A stretch of DNA of 64,000 nucleotides, from contig NZ_WBXN01000004.1 of the NCBI RefSeq assembly GCF_008973465.1, positions 62,001 through 126,000 on the forward strand. The letters run 5' to 3'. Made by a program: the position numbers and the translations under genes. Source of the stretch: Streptomyces sp. SS1-1. Lineage in GTDB: Bacteria; Actinomycetota; Actinomycetes; Streptomycetales; Streptomycetaceae. The notes under the pieces are model-generated. The model was not told where the DNA came from. It searched no databases and saw only the letters and a list, made by a program, of their open reading frames with translations. Each line of letters begins with the position of its first letter. The stretch's first letter is position 1. Below are positions 12,001 to 18,253 of the stretch, piece after piece.

Positions 12001-12543
12001 GAAGGTGGTGAACGCCTCGGCGAACGCCTCCGTCAGCGAGGGCGCCAGATGCAGGCGCTGGAGCAGGTGGCTGAGCGTGGTGAGGATGAGGAAGCGGCTG
12101 CGCAGCTTGGCCATCATGATCTGGCTGGCCGAGGCGCCGCCGGTGAAGAAGGACATCGCCAGGTAGATGGCGATCTCGATGAGCAGCCGGATGACCTCGG
12201 CGATGACCTGCCACTTGGACTCCATGATGTCCATGGAGGTCTTGCGCCGGCCCTCGGCGATCTTGTCGAGCTGTTCGGCGAACTCGCGCAGGTAGTTCTT
12301 GCCGCCGTCGTCGATGAGCATGCCCATCGCCTTGGCGTACGACTTCGACAGGTCGTCCGGCATCACTTCGGCGATGTCGTGGATGGACTTGTCGATCAGC
12401 GAGGACAGCCGGTCGACCTTGCGGCCCAGACCCGAGTAGGGCCGCCGGCTCTCGTAGGCGAGGTCCTCGTCGGCGTCGATGAGCTTCTCCCCGGTGAGGA
12501 TGAAGATCATCGCGTTGACCTCGGGCGATGCCTTGATGCTCAT
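1..12543 (-). CDS. Giant T7SS-associated multidomain protein (C-terminus beyond window)
   Basis: The frame starts at ATG 12543 and is open for 4,181 codons to the left edge, so the C-terminus is not seen. Residues 1-260 are helical with hydrophobic stretches, like the export domains of actinobacterial T7SS cargo. A Pro/Ser/Thr/Gly-rich region follows (about 270-1060) with three PPxY motifs (467-486) and a 7-residue tandem repeat. A caspase-like pair follows: His1144 in YFVGHG and Cys1191 in LVLFSCETG. OTU module 1 has GGGNCLFRA with Cys1490 and a DHYD motif with His1682. After a long beta-rich middle, two more OTU-like modules follow: Ser3631 replaces Cys in the second, Gly3923 in the third. 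It resembles the giant streptomycete proteins that automatic annotation calls 'lonely Cys domain' proteins (from memory). It is the last visible gene of the esx operon. Secretion and toxin activity are inferred. Confidence 0.85.
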   Translation of the reverse strand, partial: MSIKASPEVNAMIFILTGEKLIDADEDLAYESRRPYSGLGRKVDRLSSLIDKSIHDIAEVMPDDLSKSYAKAMGMLIDDGGKNYLREFAEQLDKIAEGRRKTSMDIMESKWQVIAEVIRLLIEIAIYLAMSFFTGGASASQIMMAKLRSRFLILTTLSHLLQRLHLAPSLTEAFAEAFTTFAVRLAMMNFAPNGRRPDGFDWGDILKAAAFGAAAGFLTSIFDDIAKKIVRSFDTNFLKQGPDLDFKPNPNLKNIPDPEFGKSGPGPKPDPGPGPAPKDRPDPGPNANGPGGAPHTPPRTFRDDNPLSFRNNPNLWRNSRILRDNADRPGALAGHYGIKGTSDFLAAGAGEALAEILIKGAFDGDWSTSWSTFVGAGLSSRVEATLTGTAVNSGAELRHVIDKLRHQPPTVSTGGDTRDTGTGDTTASSGTRDGDGPGRTGGAPDTDLTGDPGSPLTPPPVRTGDSPPPYTSADPPPYTSQDPPAYSPGPLPATAAENALWQQVHNGPADVREQALHDIAALRGAQPPGSAEIGVRDTLHGGLSQVPEVRVVPLGEGPAVQIAADEVRRALDGFGTATTVEDAGGGTGSPDTGPHGGSHGIVQNDADGTAGQAAPGQVGGNPVAANGSQQAPASGTGGARPGGAPAPGGSQTAPGAQSSSGARTPSGSQSQGARTSDTLTVSDDERAAQDDRAVQDGPHLVQDGPHLVQDGPHVVQDGSAQPSVTSEASASEETTPFPDSTGSSESTSSQETASPAGSASSSDHAPAPDADLGGAPKVSTTGSYADTGDTSQSPPLTIVVTQTQPPGEGSPEASGLLDRAGADRAVVLGPAVTPDGAGRPTRGAVELTREGPGAPVRVRPLTNSLPTPDGTTSGTGTTETAFPGADILLPLADALGPAPRPVTESTATAATTDDGGPVRTTTAPSPEKVPTESATPPRGKRTAPEPAASTAPAPAKSATLSRPWTETATDLHLESGQTEGTSGNAPGTGRGRGPGAGGTPPPPASPHTPVARPPRGRVIVRPTERPGHEGTTGDGGTQDREAVVTTLDGHTVPITQLRRWVPESAVQPRPGQAVRTLTISQDPADDGTPRGTGRRALLDQDTYRGVRTTSGPTPTGPARTVFTGPPTALPGAGTDEGADYFVGHGTPRTVTLGTDDAAHPAVKVSGVQLGEVLKSWSRDGDRSRPLVLFSCETGRQPQVAGLPVAQHVANRTGRPVYAPTTEVGTARDGNGDVRAVLTEDTEGPGRWRLFTPEPGGTDLDALARDAGLHAGPGPADAFARARTLQQIRTLRDALGPDAEQRPENRQLLAALAYVDGLRWLNPDTAARYGDGRMTPDLLRRMVGDRPGVAVDPVTGPTAGQYTDFLRAAAELRDTAGPDTTLDALLPPPPPALPPDTLVSPDDVRGLTYAPSARITWSLSSTPLPLSELALSAEDTAELARRRPDLAPAPSRPASLAEDLTLLSKDATSGDGVRADGRTFRRLDTPGGGNCLFRALLDSARGQEVPPEWAARNVAGLRGLLRDRIAGSELAAAAAEATPDPVLAVVDDLRMTALAGVRDPDAQRRITERWNGIAQAVVEGGDARRWRRLLRNSGYPQLAEIAPTPDEARRLGTDGLVAAAAEHAGLWASPFADVLPQALAHTLDLDLRLVQADPHAPATTLVTSLHPGGRGGTLHLAYNGTDHYDALIPATAPLAPVPETVTTPGAPASGEPEGDDPFAEWLRGMGGVTDLDSPATEAPDRGDPVPLETQLERYRPARLLTGPDARPPGPPPRTVTFEDGSRIPTVLIDPGADPDGGGPAPRADATRRGRPAGLFAGPGVLTLRSPEQVAEEILGQLPKNLRDRFDEAELLRLLTDQPGAFTAPRGARLVGREKSGVGLEMTVEAIPYHRWERFSDVHGGTTRVDTMRRGQAGTGGGRGVGHGRRIAAALSMGPPLNWLVKIGVSLGWTRRTDYALGTQAYDQTEHRAHEGSHLHLDDVHYRVRVERVTEAPEAPDRATTPATGPNWRRGQVHTAHFAVRDGLSWRLPDDLTVPFGGPRRAPRTLTFPDGTEPRMTDTTGLHLVDPPEDVALALSGARPGSSAHRTLVSYVRPGRLLALFGRFAGPVSGPELTRGSALRPLGHLVVERSIPHRATLVAESVKAELRDLTQTTYQNERGHVRDTRFGIQITAGPNHTLVGPETDVRLQGGPLVRADLSSGRGHHLGTDAARKTTGRLRNHPVALYRVERTLMVRKAGQPASAARPVRVVSLDWISTQDARRLAGWDSRTPGRTGPHPDAEPPVPWYLTREDPVHLGGQVRAEGFRPDRAGSAVPGGPTQPPNQPRNDAGPAVAPDPLRVFADTVLDTLHRSYPSLFVPPSMLRHPRLARFWYGDGRMRTALHNDRQVREALNRPTLAQSLDDLTTTGVPVTLTEDGKVRRGHHTLILRARLTDRRFETTMSERSLRNAVIGTEVSGQSQQASTTLSAGIEVGVSPRDHDKVPEAGLPRRTGNVSVGARYARTEQKGTRSTAAVTHDHLTFQNGADLYSYQVELGASFEGHRRPRGWARLVSLGLLGAGVFVSKVEERPLFHRGSETVGRVELAVPAAHGSDRYAPADRPTAGPAPTAAPVRLSAVEAGQLLDGTRPSPRTDPAGQRLVGRLLRAPHVVLSTEGGARRQQVMQDTADRASGTSWHVSAPGAPVRGALRRAMADLHIAGQLGQYLGPFGSRVTGLNGAGPLQTHYLKAAVRGELENLQVRSDPKAASLEATIGNEHRVAGSASTVSRTTVGVQGADMPLQQTPGGPAVVGSYSTALQYAWGKGRSVVQTLTRGRNTTLTYAGRMYLVVADAAETVAVRDRWTAAMGTVGTRAGTAISTAAGRLSGRLGRALAPRHAAAALHRVRDAVMFHLPMQDVIEAGLAPDGLGTSTPRNLGRGYRVPPFLRGRRFPGHPSGRLDAGHAARQLMERMTRIGVPSHDREQVLQRLSPDFLRAHLHELTTDGMTLPVRHRTWRDPSRLPVGGSPAQVRFRLTPVTTTVERLRTGFELEDYRTTSRDDSGSTSQDRGADVTLSGGQRAAESGILLANPSLQGTAAKRRAATRTETTGTTSMPNIATTQAHAEIVTSYVLTVTMTDAAGDLLSPRAVASVGTLHEIVPAGLLTPTDDGTDGVLTEEDVPEPDRAVKMLTAEQARPQGIAAWRTGDDGTGRADPDVLPFDDRIGSGILAVDIRGAANVRDALTLATARADGLGDGDLGRRHTGHVLTERVRMARLTPLTGPGTAPAQAQQEATTQVGLTAGFREALGAYGSQLPAQASARLFGQSHTADSRLYARMHRGGARLLAVENKPRMEAMRRTKTSDALEAGITDNVEGMVGTSPLAGNSNAGVTNPGASVPVGGANDGTALKGTVDTTLGTHLKVVTDRSMLFAIPVSWLTVSEVDHHFTDSRPLHALGKAKRGPRAAEAETTALVWLREDLARDYGLLDDTTFPDEVGAAWDAMAKAAGDLAAAEKGYYDARARARETWLALSAQEQAALGDDDPGRPTVLPEAMAQSPAVAAWQAAREEVRRRQAHTDAAAADHHRLHLAASRLTAHHQGRASVPVPDRAQEYTVPAWRSEAPAPYRITDATDSAPRTLTSPDGTLAREVHEMPHDGASFFHALIAVAQDRGRLPHLLGTGLAARFTAAPGDPAITERAVRAARNRLAWELGESRNADLLDTLALDVADTFTQEELDFAGVRLTPAQQAEFDAFGRLPLTFWPSPGQRVALATAALLRPFAVEPPQTGTAGADTAGADTAHLARPERRAGDHGGADLLPALAARLLGTPLTVVTGEGREQRFLPHGTDPAAVDPATEAVLLAADGYFHAALPPGSPAPVATALPATAAPSGTAPDDEIADPAPAHRSHATPPWHPPADTNGPRYRLARDGVLTAPDGATYTQGAPAGRGNGFFAALSTALHHAAGQPGPDRHEAGRLRRRADVPPAQLMRLNGLPGSRAERDTLFAPPPLVVRPGAPAPSQDARDGHLRRHLAEAPWGPGADRAVAEWAAAATGTTVTLVEENGTAHTYPGPSGEAGPHLRLRRRGGDFVPLLPRTPAPAPSQDPATAPPSPSPTDGDLPGLPGEEEAYDLHTLSGADSDVEMDLDSGSESEREAVEAGPEHPFAVEFATLLEEPELRADALLDVVRRRNARLGGLPDVAFDSAFTEHT
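10390..10461 (-). repeat. 21-bp tandem repeat inside the giant gene
   Basis: Three near-identical 21-bp units begin at 10390, 10411 and 10432, and a partial fourth begins at 10453. They stay in frame and encode the 7-residue unit VQDGPHL on the minus strand. They lie in the disordered linker, before the caspase-like module. Confidence 0.9.
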
Positions 12544-12615
12544 CGGCTGCCGTCCCCGGGGCAGGACGGGGCGGCCGCTCGCGCCGTGGTGTGGGAGCGG
12601 CCGGCGGTACGCGGA

Positions 12616-12990
12616 TCAGCGACGGCCATGCCCACCCGGGCCGTCGCCGTTCAGGCCGTCGGTCTCGATGCGCCGGTCGACCCGCTCGATGTCCTCGATG
12701 TGGCGGTCGCGGGTCTCCTTCATCATCCGGACCTGGCTGACCGTGGCGTCGGTGATGCCCACGACCGCGTCCCGGATGGACAGCATCGTCTCCTTCGTGG
12801 TCTGGCGCTCCTTCTGCTCCTGCGGCTTGGCCTTCTCCGCGAACTCGCCCTCCGTGCCCGGCCAGCTGACCGTGGGCGCCAGGTCGTCGAGGAACTCCTC
12901 GGTGATGTTCCTGGCCAGGGTGCCGATCTCCTCGAGCTGCCTGGCCAGGGCCTCGATGCGGTTCGGGTCGGCGTAGTACCGCTGTCCCAT
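12616..12990 (-). CDS. WXG100-family small protein
   Basis: This 124-residue, mostly helical and charged protein has a central SWPG turn (Trp43, Gly45) between two predicted helices. That is the WXG100 hairpin layout of Esx proteins. Its ATG overlaps the TGA of the upstream YbaB-like gene by one base, and GGGGAGG lies just upstream, so the two are translationally coupled. The giant gene begins 72 bases downstream. WXG100 proteins are exported as dimers by type VII systems. I infer that this one is a partner or chaperone for the giant protein, because the two genes are adjacent. No clear C-terminal YxxxD/E export signal was seen. Confidence 0.82.
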   Translation of the reverse strand: MGQRYYADPNRIEALARQLEEIGTLARNITEEFLDDLAPTVSWPGTEGEFAEKAKPQEQKERQTTKETMLSIRDAVVGITDATVSQVRMMKETRDRHIEDIERVDRRIETDGLNGDGPGGHGRR

Positions 12991-13445
12991 CAGTCCTCCC
13001 CGTCCTCGCCGAGCGCGTCCCGCCAGGCGGGGGTGGCCCCGCTGTCGCGGCTCGTGTCCTCGTCGTCGTCGCGGAGCACCTCGGGTCCGAAGATCCGCTC
13101 CCAGTCCAGCTCGAAGCCCTTCAGCTCCGGTACGCCGCTGCTGGGTTCGGTGAAGGGAGCCATCGCCTTCATCACATGGCGGTTCATCTTCAGGCGCGCC
13201 GCGTTCGCCGCCTCCAGAACGCTGGCCGCCAGTTCCTGGGGCGACATGTCGCGGTACTTGTTCTCCAGGAACTCGATCCCGGACAGCTCGCCCTGCGGGC
13301 CCACCGTGGCGCGGACCGCGCGGTCGGAGGAGAGCACCGCGAACGACGCCTGGCGCAGCTCGCGTTCGGTGCGTGCCACCGCCTCCTGGGCGGCCTGGAG
13401 CTCGGCCATCGCCTTCTCGAGGCGCTTCTCCAGCGGTTCCGTCAC
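12990..13445 (-). CDS. YbaB/EbfC-like (EspL-type) protein of the T7SS locus
   Basis: The protein has 151 residues. Its N-terminus is a long amphipathic helix (about 5-40). A small alpha/beta part follows with the YbaB-type pattern of strands (SFAVLSSDRAVRATVGPQG) and a later helix (PQELAASVLEAANAAR). The C-terminal tail is acidic. YbaB/EbfC proteins form DNA-binding dimers, but in mycobacterial ESX loci a YbaB-fold protein (EspL) acts as a secretion accessory. The location here favours that second role. GTG 13445 was chosen over an upstream in-frame start because GGAAGGAG lies 5 bases before it. The stop overlaps the start of the WXG100 gene. Confidence 0.75.
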   Translation of the reverse strand: MTEPLEKRLEKAMAELQAAQEAVARTERELRQASFAVLSSDRAVRATVGPQGELSGIEFLENKYRDMSPQELAASVLEAANAARLKMNRHVMKAMAPFTEPSSGVPELKGFELDWERIFGPEVLRDDDEDTSRDSGATPAWRDALGEDGED

Positions 13446-13622
13446 GCCCGCTCCTTCCTTCCCCGTCGGTCGCCGTGTGCGCCCGGTCGTGCCCCGCGTC
13501 CGCCGGCTGCCCCGCGGTCCGTCAACTGCCTTGCTGATCATGCCCGGTGAGTCCCCCGCCGCGGAAGCGGGGGCAGGGTGTGATGCGTCTCCGTGTGGTG
13601 CCCCGGCCTCGCCCGGCGAGGC

Positions 13623-16600
13623 TCACCGTCCGATGACGGCGGGTGTGCCGCCCTCTTCGGTGCCCCACACGTCGGCGTCCTCCTCCAGGTAGTCGGAGCT
13701 GGTGACCCTGCCGCGGCCGGGCTGCGTCTCCTCCTCCGGGGAGTCGCCGCCGGTGGTCGCCACTCGGGAGGCGGGGGCGAGGAAGGTGTCGTCGTCCTCC
13801 TGACGGTTCCACGGGCTGCGGCGGCGGCGGTTGCGGCGTTCGCTCTCCTCGGCCGCGTCGACCAGGACGGCGCGCACCCGCTCGCCGTTGCCCTTGTCGC
13901 CGCCCGCTCCCATGCCCCCGGCGCCCATGCCGCCCATCGGCATGCCGGGGCTGCCGGGCATGCCGGGTGCTCCCGGGGCTCCGGCGGCCGGGGCGAGCGG
14001 TGTGCCCGCACTCTCGGCGGCACCGTCCGAGAGGGGTTCCGTCATGGCCACGCCGGAGCCGTCCGCGGTCACATGGCTCTCCCCGATGCCGCCACCGGAT
14101 GCCCCGTCGCCCGCTCCGCCGCCGACACCCAGGTCGGAGAGGGACAGGTCCTGGACGGAGGTATCGCCTCCGGTGTCGCGGAGGCCGCCGCTCTCCAGAT
14201 CGCCGAGGCCGTCGAGGAGGTCCGAGGTGTCCCGGCCTCCGGACGTGTTGAGATCGTGCAGGTCGATCCGCTCGGTGTTGCCCTGCGGATCGGTGACGGT
14301 GGCGATCCCGGTGTCCGGGTCGATGACCTGCTTGCTGCCGTCGGGGAACTCGGTGGTCAGCATGCCGTTGTCGAGGCTGGTCCGCGAGCCGTCCGGGTTG
14401 TTCACCGTCGCCCCGTGGGTGAGATCGGTGGTGGTCGTGGTGCCGTCCGCGGCCGTACTGGTGAGCAGACCGCTGTCCGGGTCGAAGCTGATCCTGCTGC
14501 CGTCGCGGAAGGTGGTGGCGATGTCGCCGTCGCTGAGCTGGGTGCTGCCGCCGGTCGGGGTCTCCAGGCCGCCCCCGTCGCTGTTGAGGTTGCCCAGGTC
14601 GCCGAGGTCGGTCTCCGACTGGGTGGGCAGGTCGGAGTCGATGTCCGGCAGATCCGCGTTGACGTCGCTGTTGAGATCGCCCAGGCTGCCGAGGTTCTGA
14701 GTGGTCGTGGTGCCGTCGGGGTCGGTGGTGGTGACCTGCCCGGTCGACGGGTCGACGGTCTGGACGCTGCCGTCGGGGAAGGTCGTCGTCAGCCTGCCGT
14801 CGTCGCCGAGGCTGGTCACCGAGCCGTCGGGGTTGGTCACCCGGGTGCCGTCCCCGAGGTCCTGCGTGGTGACGCTGCCGTCCGGGTGGGTGGTGGTGAG
14901 CACCCCGCTGTCCGGGTCGAAGCTGGTGCTGCTGCCGTCCGGGAAGTCGGTGGTGAGCTTGCCGTCGTCGAACTGGGTCGTGCCGCCGCCGGGCGTCTTG
15001 ACCGGACCGCCGTTCGCGTTCAGGCCGCCGAGGTTCCCCAGGTTCTGGGTGATCGCGTCGTTGTTCGCGTTGTTCGAGCCGCCCGCTCCCGTGTTCACCG
15101 CTCCGAGGTTGCCCAGGTTGGTGATGCCGGGGGGCGGGGTGGACGTGAAGGCCTCGTCGCCGCCCCGGGCGTTCACGTCACCCAGGTCGCCGAGGCTCTC
15201 GGTGACCGGGTTGTTCTGGTTCAGCAGGTCGTCGAGGCCGTCGAGGTTCTGCCGGGTGACGCTGTTCGGGTCGTTGATGCCGCCGAGGCTCTCCTCCATG
15301 GCCTTGGCCTGCTCCTCGGCCAGGCGCTTGGCCTCCTCCTGCTCGCGCCGCTGCTCCTCGCGCAGCTCGTCCTGGTACTTCTTGTCCTCTTCGCGCTGGC
15401 GGTTCTGCTCCTCGCGCAGCTCGTCCTGGAGCCGCTTGTCCTCTTCCCGCTGACGGTTCTGCTCCGCACGCAGCTCGTCCTGGTACTTCTTGTCCTCTTC
15501 CCGCTGACGGTTCTGCTCCGCACGCAGCTCGTCCTGGTACTTGCGGTCCTCCTCGCGCTGCCGCTCCTGCTCGGCGCGCAGCTCGTCCTGGTACCGGCGG
15601 TTCTCCTCGTTCTGCCGGTTGATCTCCTCCTGCTCCTCCTTGGCCTTCTTCTTCTCGTACTCCTCCGAGGCGGTGCTCGTGGACTTCGGCTTCGGCACGT
15701 TGCCGGAGAAGTCGCCGCCCAGGTCCAGGAAGTGGTTGTTCAGGTTCGACTGCACCTCGGCGGCCGGCTTGCCCAGGTACTCGTTGACGCCCTGGCTCCA
15801 GATCTTGACGGCAGCGTCACCGACCTTCGCCCAGTTCGCGATGTCGGTGAGGTCGCCGTACTCGGGGTGCACCTGGGTGAAGCCGGCCTGCGGGCTGTGG
15901 CTGATGGTCGTGGTGTAGCGGGTGGAGGAGGACTTGATGTCCGTCTTGGCCACGTTGTTCGCGTCCACCCACTGGGCGAGGTCGTCCAGGACGTAGCGCA
16001 GGACCTGGTGAGGGTCGTAGTACGGCGACTTGGCCCAGGCGAGCCATGCCTCCAGCAGTTTGTTCGCGGCGTCCTCAAGGTACTTGCGGCCCAGTGACAG
16101 GGCGCGCGAGTACACGGTGCCGCCGGTCCCTTCGCCGGCCGTGGGGGTCTCGTCGAAGGTCTCGACGTAACTGTCGTAGTTCTCGCGGATCTTCTTCAGC
16201 AGGCTGCGGAAGACCTCCGCGGCCTCGCCCTTCCAGCTCGCGTCGTCCCGTCCGAAGCGGTCCTCCCAGTCCTTCAGCACGATCGCGTGGTCCCTGAAGA
16301 ACTTGGCGGCGAAGTCGAAGGACTCCCCGGTGGTGTTGAAGGAGTTCAGGTCCACGACGTCGGCTCCGGGCACGCCCAGGTTGCTGAACCGGGCGTCCGC
16401 GGTGTTGCCGCCCAGGAGGGCGAGGAGCGCCGCCCGCGGCCCGTTCATGTACCGGGCGAGCGGGATCGTGCTCATCTTGTCCTTGTTGTAGTCCGTGAAC
16501 TCGTTGCCCTCACGGACCTGCGCGTCGTGGACGTTGTCCGATCCGGGACTGGCGAAGATGATCTCCTCGCCCGCCTTCACCCGGCCCTCGAAGACGATCC

Positions 16601-16901
16601 GGGCCTGCATGATGGAGCGCTTCTTGCCGCTGTCGAAGAACCAGATGTCGTAGTCCTCGCCCTTGTTCGTCAGGAACCCGGAGTCCTTGACGAGCAGGCT
16701 GAGGCTGCGCTCCTTGATGTCCATCCGGAACAGCTTGCCGCCGTGCTCGGAACGGAGGGAGTCGAAGACCGTGTTGCGGTCGGGGACGGGATAGCCGGTG
16801 ATGTGGGTGACCAGAGTGGCCCAGGTGTCGGTCGACGGGTCGCCGGCGCTGTCGAACTTGTCTAGGTTGGCGACGGAGTTGGGATCGTACCGATCTGCCA
16901 C
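13623..16901 (-). CDS. AAWKG-family large T7SS substrate-like protein with coiled coil
   Basis: This protein has 1,092 residues. The N-terminal half (1-400) is globular and contains ASWKGEAAEVF with Trp223 and Gly225, the AAWKG/WXG-type signature. Residues about 412-540 form a highly charged coiled coil made of five 18-residue repeats. Residues about 560-960 are hydrophilic and built from recurring PDGS/TTQNL-like beta units, which suggests an extended or beta-solenoid stalk. The tail has a Gly/Met/Pro-rich patch, an RRNRRRR cluster, and an acidic end (EEDADVWGTEEGG) like those of large Esx-associated proteins. The GTG start has AAAGG nine bases upstream. It lies 27 bases after the preceding gene in the esx operon. 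A role as exported surface protein or secretion scaffold is inferred. Confidence 0.8.
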   Translation of the reverse strand: MADRYDPNSVANLDKFDSAGDPSTDTWATLVTHITGYPVPDRNTVFDSLRSEHGGKLFRMDIKERSLSLLVKDSGFLTNKGEDYDIWFFDSGKKRSIMQARIVFEGRVKAGEEIIFASPGSDNVHDAQVREGNEFTDYNKDKMSTIPLARYMNGPRAALLALLGGNTADARFSNLGVPGADVVDLNSFNTTGESFDFAAKFFRDHAIVLKDWEDRFGRDDASWKGEAAEVFRSLLKKIRENYDSYVETFDETPTAGEGTGGTVYSRALSLGRKYLEDAANKLLEAWLAWAKSPYYDPHQVLRYVLDDLAQWVDANNVAKTDIKSSSTRYTTTISHSPQAGFTQVHPEYGDLTDIANWAKVGDAAVKIWSQGVNEYLGKPAAEVQSNLNNHFLDLGGDFSGNVPKPKSTSTASEEYEKKKAKEEQEEINRQNEENRRYQDELRAEQERQREEDRKYQDELRAEQNRQREEDKKYQDELRAEQNRQREEDKRLQDELREEQNRQREEDKKYQDELREEQRREQEEAKRLAEEQAKAMEESLGGINDPNSVTRQNLDGLDDLLNQNNPVTESLGDLGDVNARGGDEAFTSTPPPGITNLGNLGAVNTGAGGSNNANNDAITQNLGNLGGLNANGGPVKTPGGGTTQFDDGKLTTDFPDGSSTSFDPDSGVLTTTHPDGSVTTQDLGDGTRVTNPDGSVTSLGDDGRLTTTFPDGSVQTVDPSTGQVTTTDPDGTTTTQNLGSLGDLNSDVNADLPDIDSDLPTQSETDLGDLGNLNSDGGGLETPTGGSTQLSDGDIATTFRDGSRISFDPDSGLLTSTAADGTTTTTDLTHGATVNNPDGSRTSLDNGMLTTEFPDGSKQVIDPDTGIATVTDPQGNTERIDLHDLNTSGGRDTSDLLDGLGDLESGGLRDTGGDTSVQDLSLSDLGVGGGAGDGASGGGIGESHVTADGSGVAMTEPLSDGAAESAGTPLAPAAGAPGAPGMPGSPGMPMGGMGAGGMGAGGDKGNGERVRAVLVDAAEESERRNRRRRSPWNRQEDDDTFLAPASRVATTGGDSPEEETQPGRGRVTSSDYLEEDADVWGTEEGGTPAVIGR
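15339..15608 (-). repeat. Five 54-bp tandem repeats encoding coiled coil
   Basis: Five successive 54-bp units encode the 18-residue motif EEDKKYQDELRAEQNRQR with small changes, at residues 432-521 of the AAWKG protein. The two middle units are nearly identical in DNA, which implies recent duplication. The period does not fit a simple heptad (18 = 7+11), so the coiled coil may be of hendecad type. Confidence 0.85.
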
Positions 16902-16928
16902 CGGTGGTGCCCTTTCTGGTCGGTGGGG

Positions 16929-17399
16929 TCAGGCCTTGTCGCCCGGGGCGCCGGTGCCGCCGGCGGTGAGGGTGTCGACCTCGTCGAAGGTCTGGAGCAG
17001 CGTCTGGGCGTCGATCGCGTCGAGGTTCTTGTCCTTGGTCCTGTTCGCCTCTTCGATCGTCTCGGTGAGGGCCTCCTTCAGTTCCTTGAAGAGGTCCATC
17101 TGGTCGCCGAGCAGCTTGTCGATGGCTTCGGCCGCTGTGCGGATGTCCTCGATCAGCTTCGGTCCCGAGACCAGCGGCTCGGTCACCATCCTGCCGATGC
17201 GCAGGAGTTGCTTGTCCTGGGCGAGGTTGTCCGGTGTGGTGTGGCCGTCGATCAGGTGGCCGAGCGGACGGATGTGGGACCCGTCGCCCTGCTCTTTGTG
17301 CTTCTTCGCGGCGGTGTGGACCGGCTGAACCTCGTTGTCCCGGAAGTTCTCCATCTGCTTGAGGTCAAAATGCTTGACGTCGGCCTTCTCACCGGCCAT
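16929..17399 (-). CDS. T7SS-locus helical protein, 156 aa
   Basis: This 156-residue, mainly helical protein has no Trp, no WXG motif, no signal peptide and no membrane segment. It is rich in Lys, Glu and Asp, with a long predicted helical region at about 80-140. I do not recognise a named family. It sits between a WXG100 gene and the AAWKG gene on the same strand, so it is probably a secretion partner, possibly forming a helical hairpin like Esx or PE proteins. ATG 17399 is preferred because AGGAG lies eight bases upstream; the GTG nine bases further up overlaps that site. Confidence 0.75.
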   Translation of the reverse strand: MAGEKADVKHFDLKQMENFRDNEVQPVHTAAKKHKEQGDGSHIRPLGHLIDGHTTPDNLAQDKQLLRIGRMVTEPLVSGPKLIEDIRTAAEAIDKLLGDQMDLFKELKEALTETIEEANRTKDKNLDAIDAQTLLQTFDEVDTLTAGGTGAPGDKA

Positions 17400-17521
17400 G
17401 GGACGCACTCCTGACGCTTGGTGCCGGACGGGGACACGGGGGCCCGGCAGGCGCCCCCTTCACGGACGACGGCCGGGCCGCGCCGCCGAAGCCTCGACGG
17501 GGAGGAAGCTCCGGCGATGCC

Positions 17522-17830
17522 CTAACGGGCCCGCACGTTGCCCCAGTTGTCGGCGCTCCTGCGCTCGTCACGGGAGTGGTTGTCGTGGATGGTCTGGATC
17601 AGCTCGCCGTTGTCGCCGAGGAGCTGGGCCATGTTCTTGGTGGCCTGGTCCCACTCCGCCTGGACCTGCCGGTAGGTCTCCTGGTCGGAGCCCTCCCAGG
17701 AGGTGACGAGCGGCTTGAGCTCGTCCTCCAGGTTGTTGAGGGTGGTGATGATCTGCTGGGTCTGCGCCATCAATTCCTCGATGGCGTTGCGGACCACGGG
17801 GTACTGCACGTCGATGATGCCGTCGGCCAT
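17522..17830 (-). CDS. WXG100-family protein (EsxA-like)
   Basis: This 102-residue protein has the classical WXG100 design: helix, the turn SWEG with Trp45 and Gly47, then a second helix (ETYRQVQAEWDQATKNMAQ). Such proteins form four-helix heterodimers and are the core exported substrates of type VII systems. RBS GAGGAG lies five bases before ATG. The neighbouring 111-residue gene is the likely dimer partner. The C-terminus does not show a clear YxxxD/E signal. Confidence 0.92.
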   Translation of the reverse strand: MADGIIDVQYPVVRNAIEELMAQTQQIITTLNNLEDELKPLVTSWEGSDQETYRQVQAEWDQATKNMAQLLGDNGELIQTIHDNHSRDERRSADNWGNVRAR

Positions 17831-17917
17831 GACGTCTCCTCTCGTACGGCCGGGCGCCGGCCCGGGAAGCTCAAGGGGTCCGGCCTCGCCGTGGCGGGGC
17901 CGGTGCTGCCGGTCGGG

Positions 17918-18253
17918 TCAGCGCAGCGCTTCGAAGACGCCCTGGCTGGTCTTGCTGTTGAGGACCTCGGTCAGGTCCTGGTTCTCCTGCGCCAGACGGT
18001 TGGCGGAGGTCACGTTCTCCTGGAGCGCGTCGACCATCTTGCTGATCTGGATGACGACCTTCTGCGCCTCGGCGTTCCAGCTGCGGAAGAGCTTCAGCAG
18101 GGCCTGGCCCTCGTCGCCGCCGACGCCCGAACGAGCGGCGATCTCGGCGACGTTGTTCTGGATCTTCTCGACCTGGTTCCGGGCCGACTCCAGCGAGGAG
18201 ACACCCCCCAAGCCCTTGGCATAGTCCGCTTTCCTCGCGGCGCTGTCCGCCAT
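17918..18253 (-). CDS. WXG100-like protein (EsxB-like partner)
   Basis: This 111-residue all-helical protein has Trp59 in SWNA, where Gly of the WXG turn is replaced by Ala. Size, helical pattern and position beside the canonical WXG100 gene point to an Esx partner protein. It is the first gene of the minus-strand esx operon and has AAGGGAG upstream of ATG. Start and stop are unambiguous. Export as a heterodimer with its neighbour is inferred from the family. Confidence 0.85.
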   Translation of the reverse strand: MADSAARKADYAKGLGGVSSLESARNQVEKIQNNVAEIAARSGVGGDEGQALLKLFRSWNAEAQKVVIQISKMVDALQENVTSANRLAQENQDLTEVLNSKTSQGVFEALR

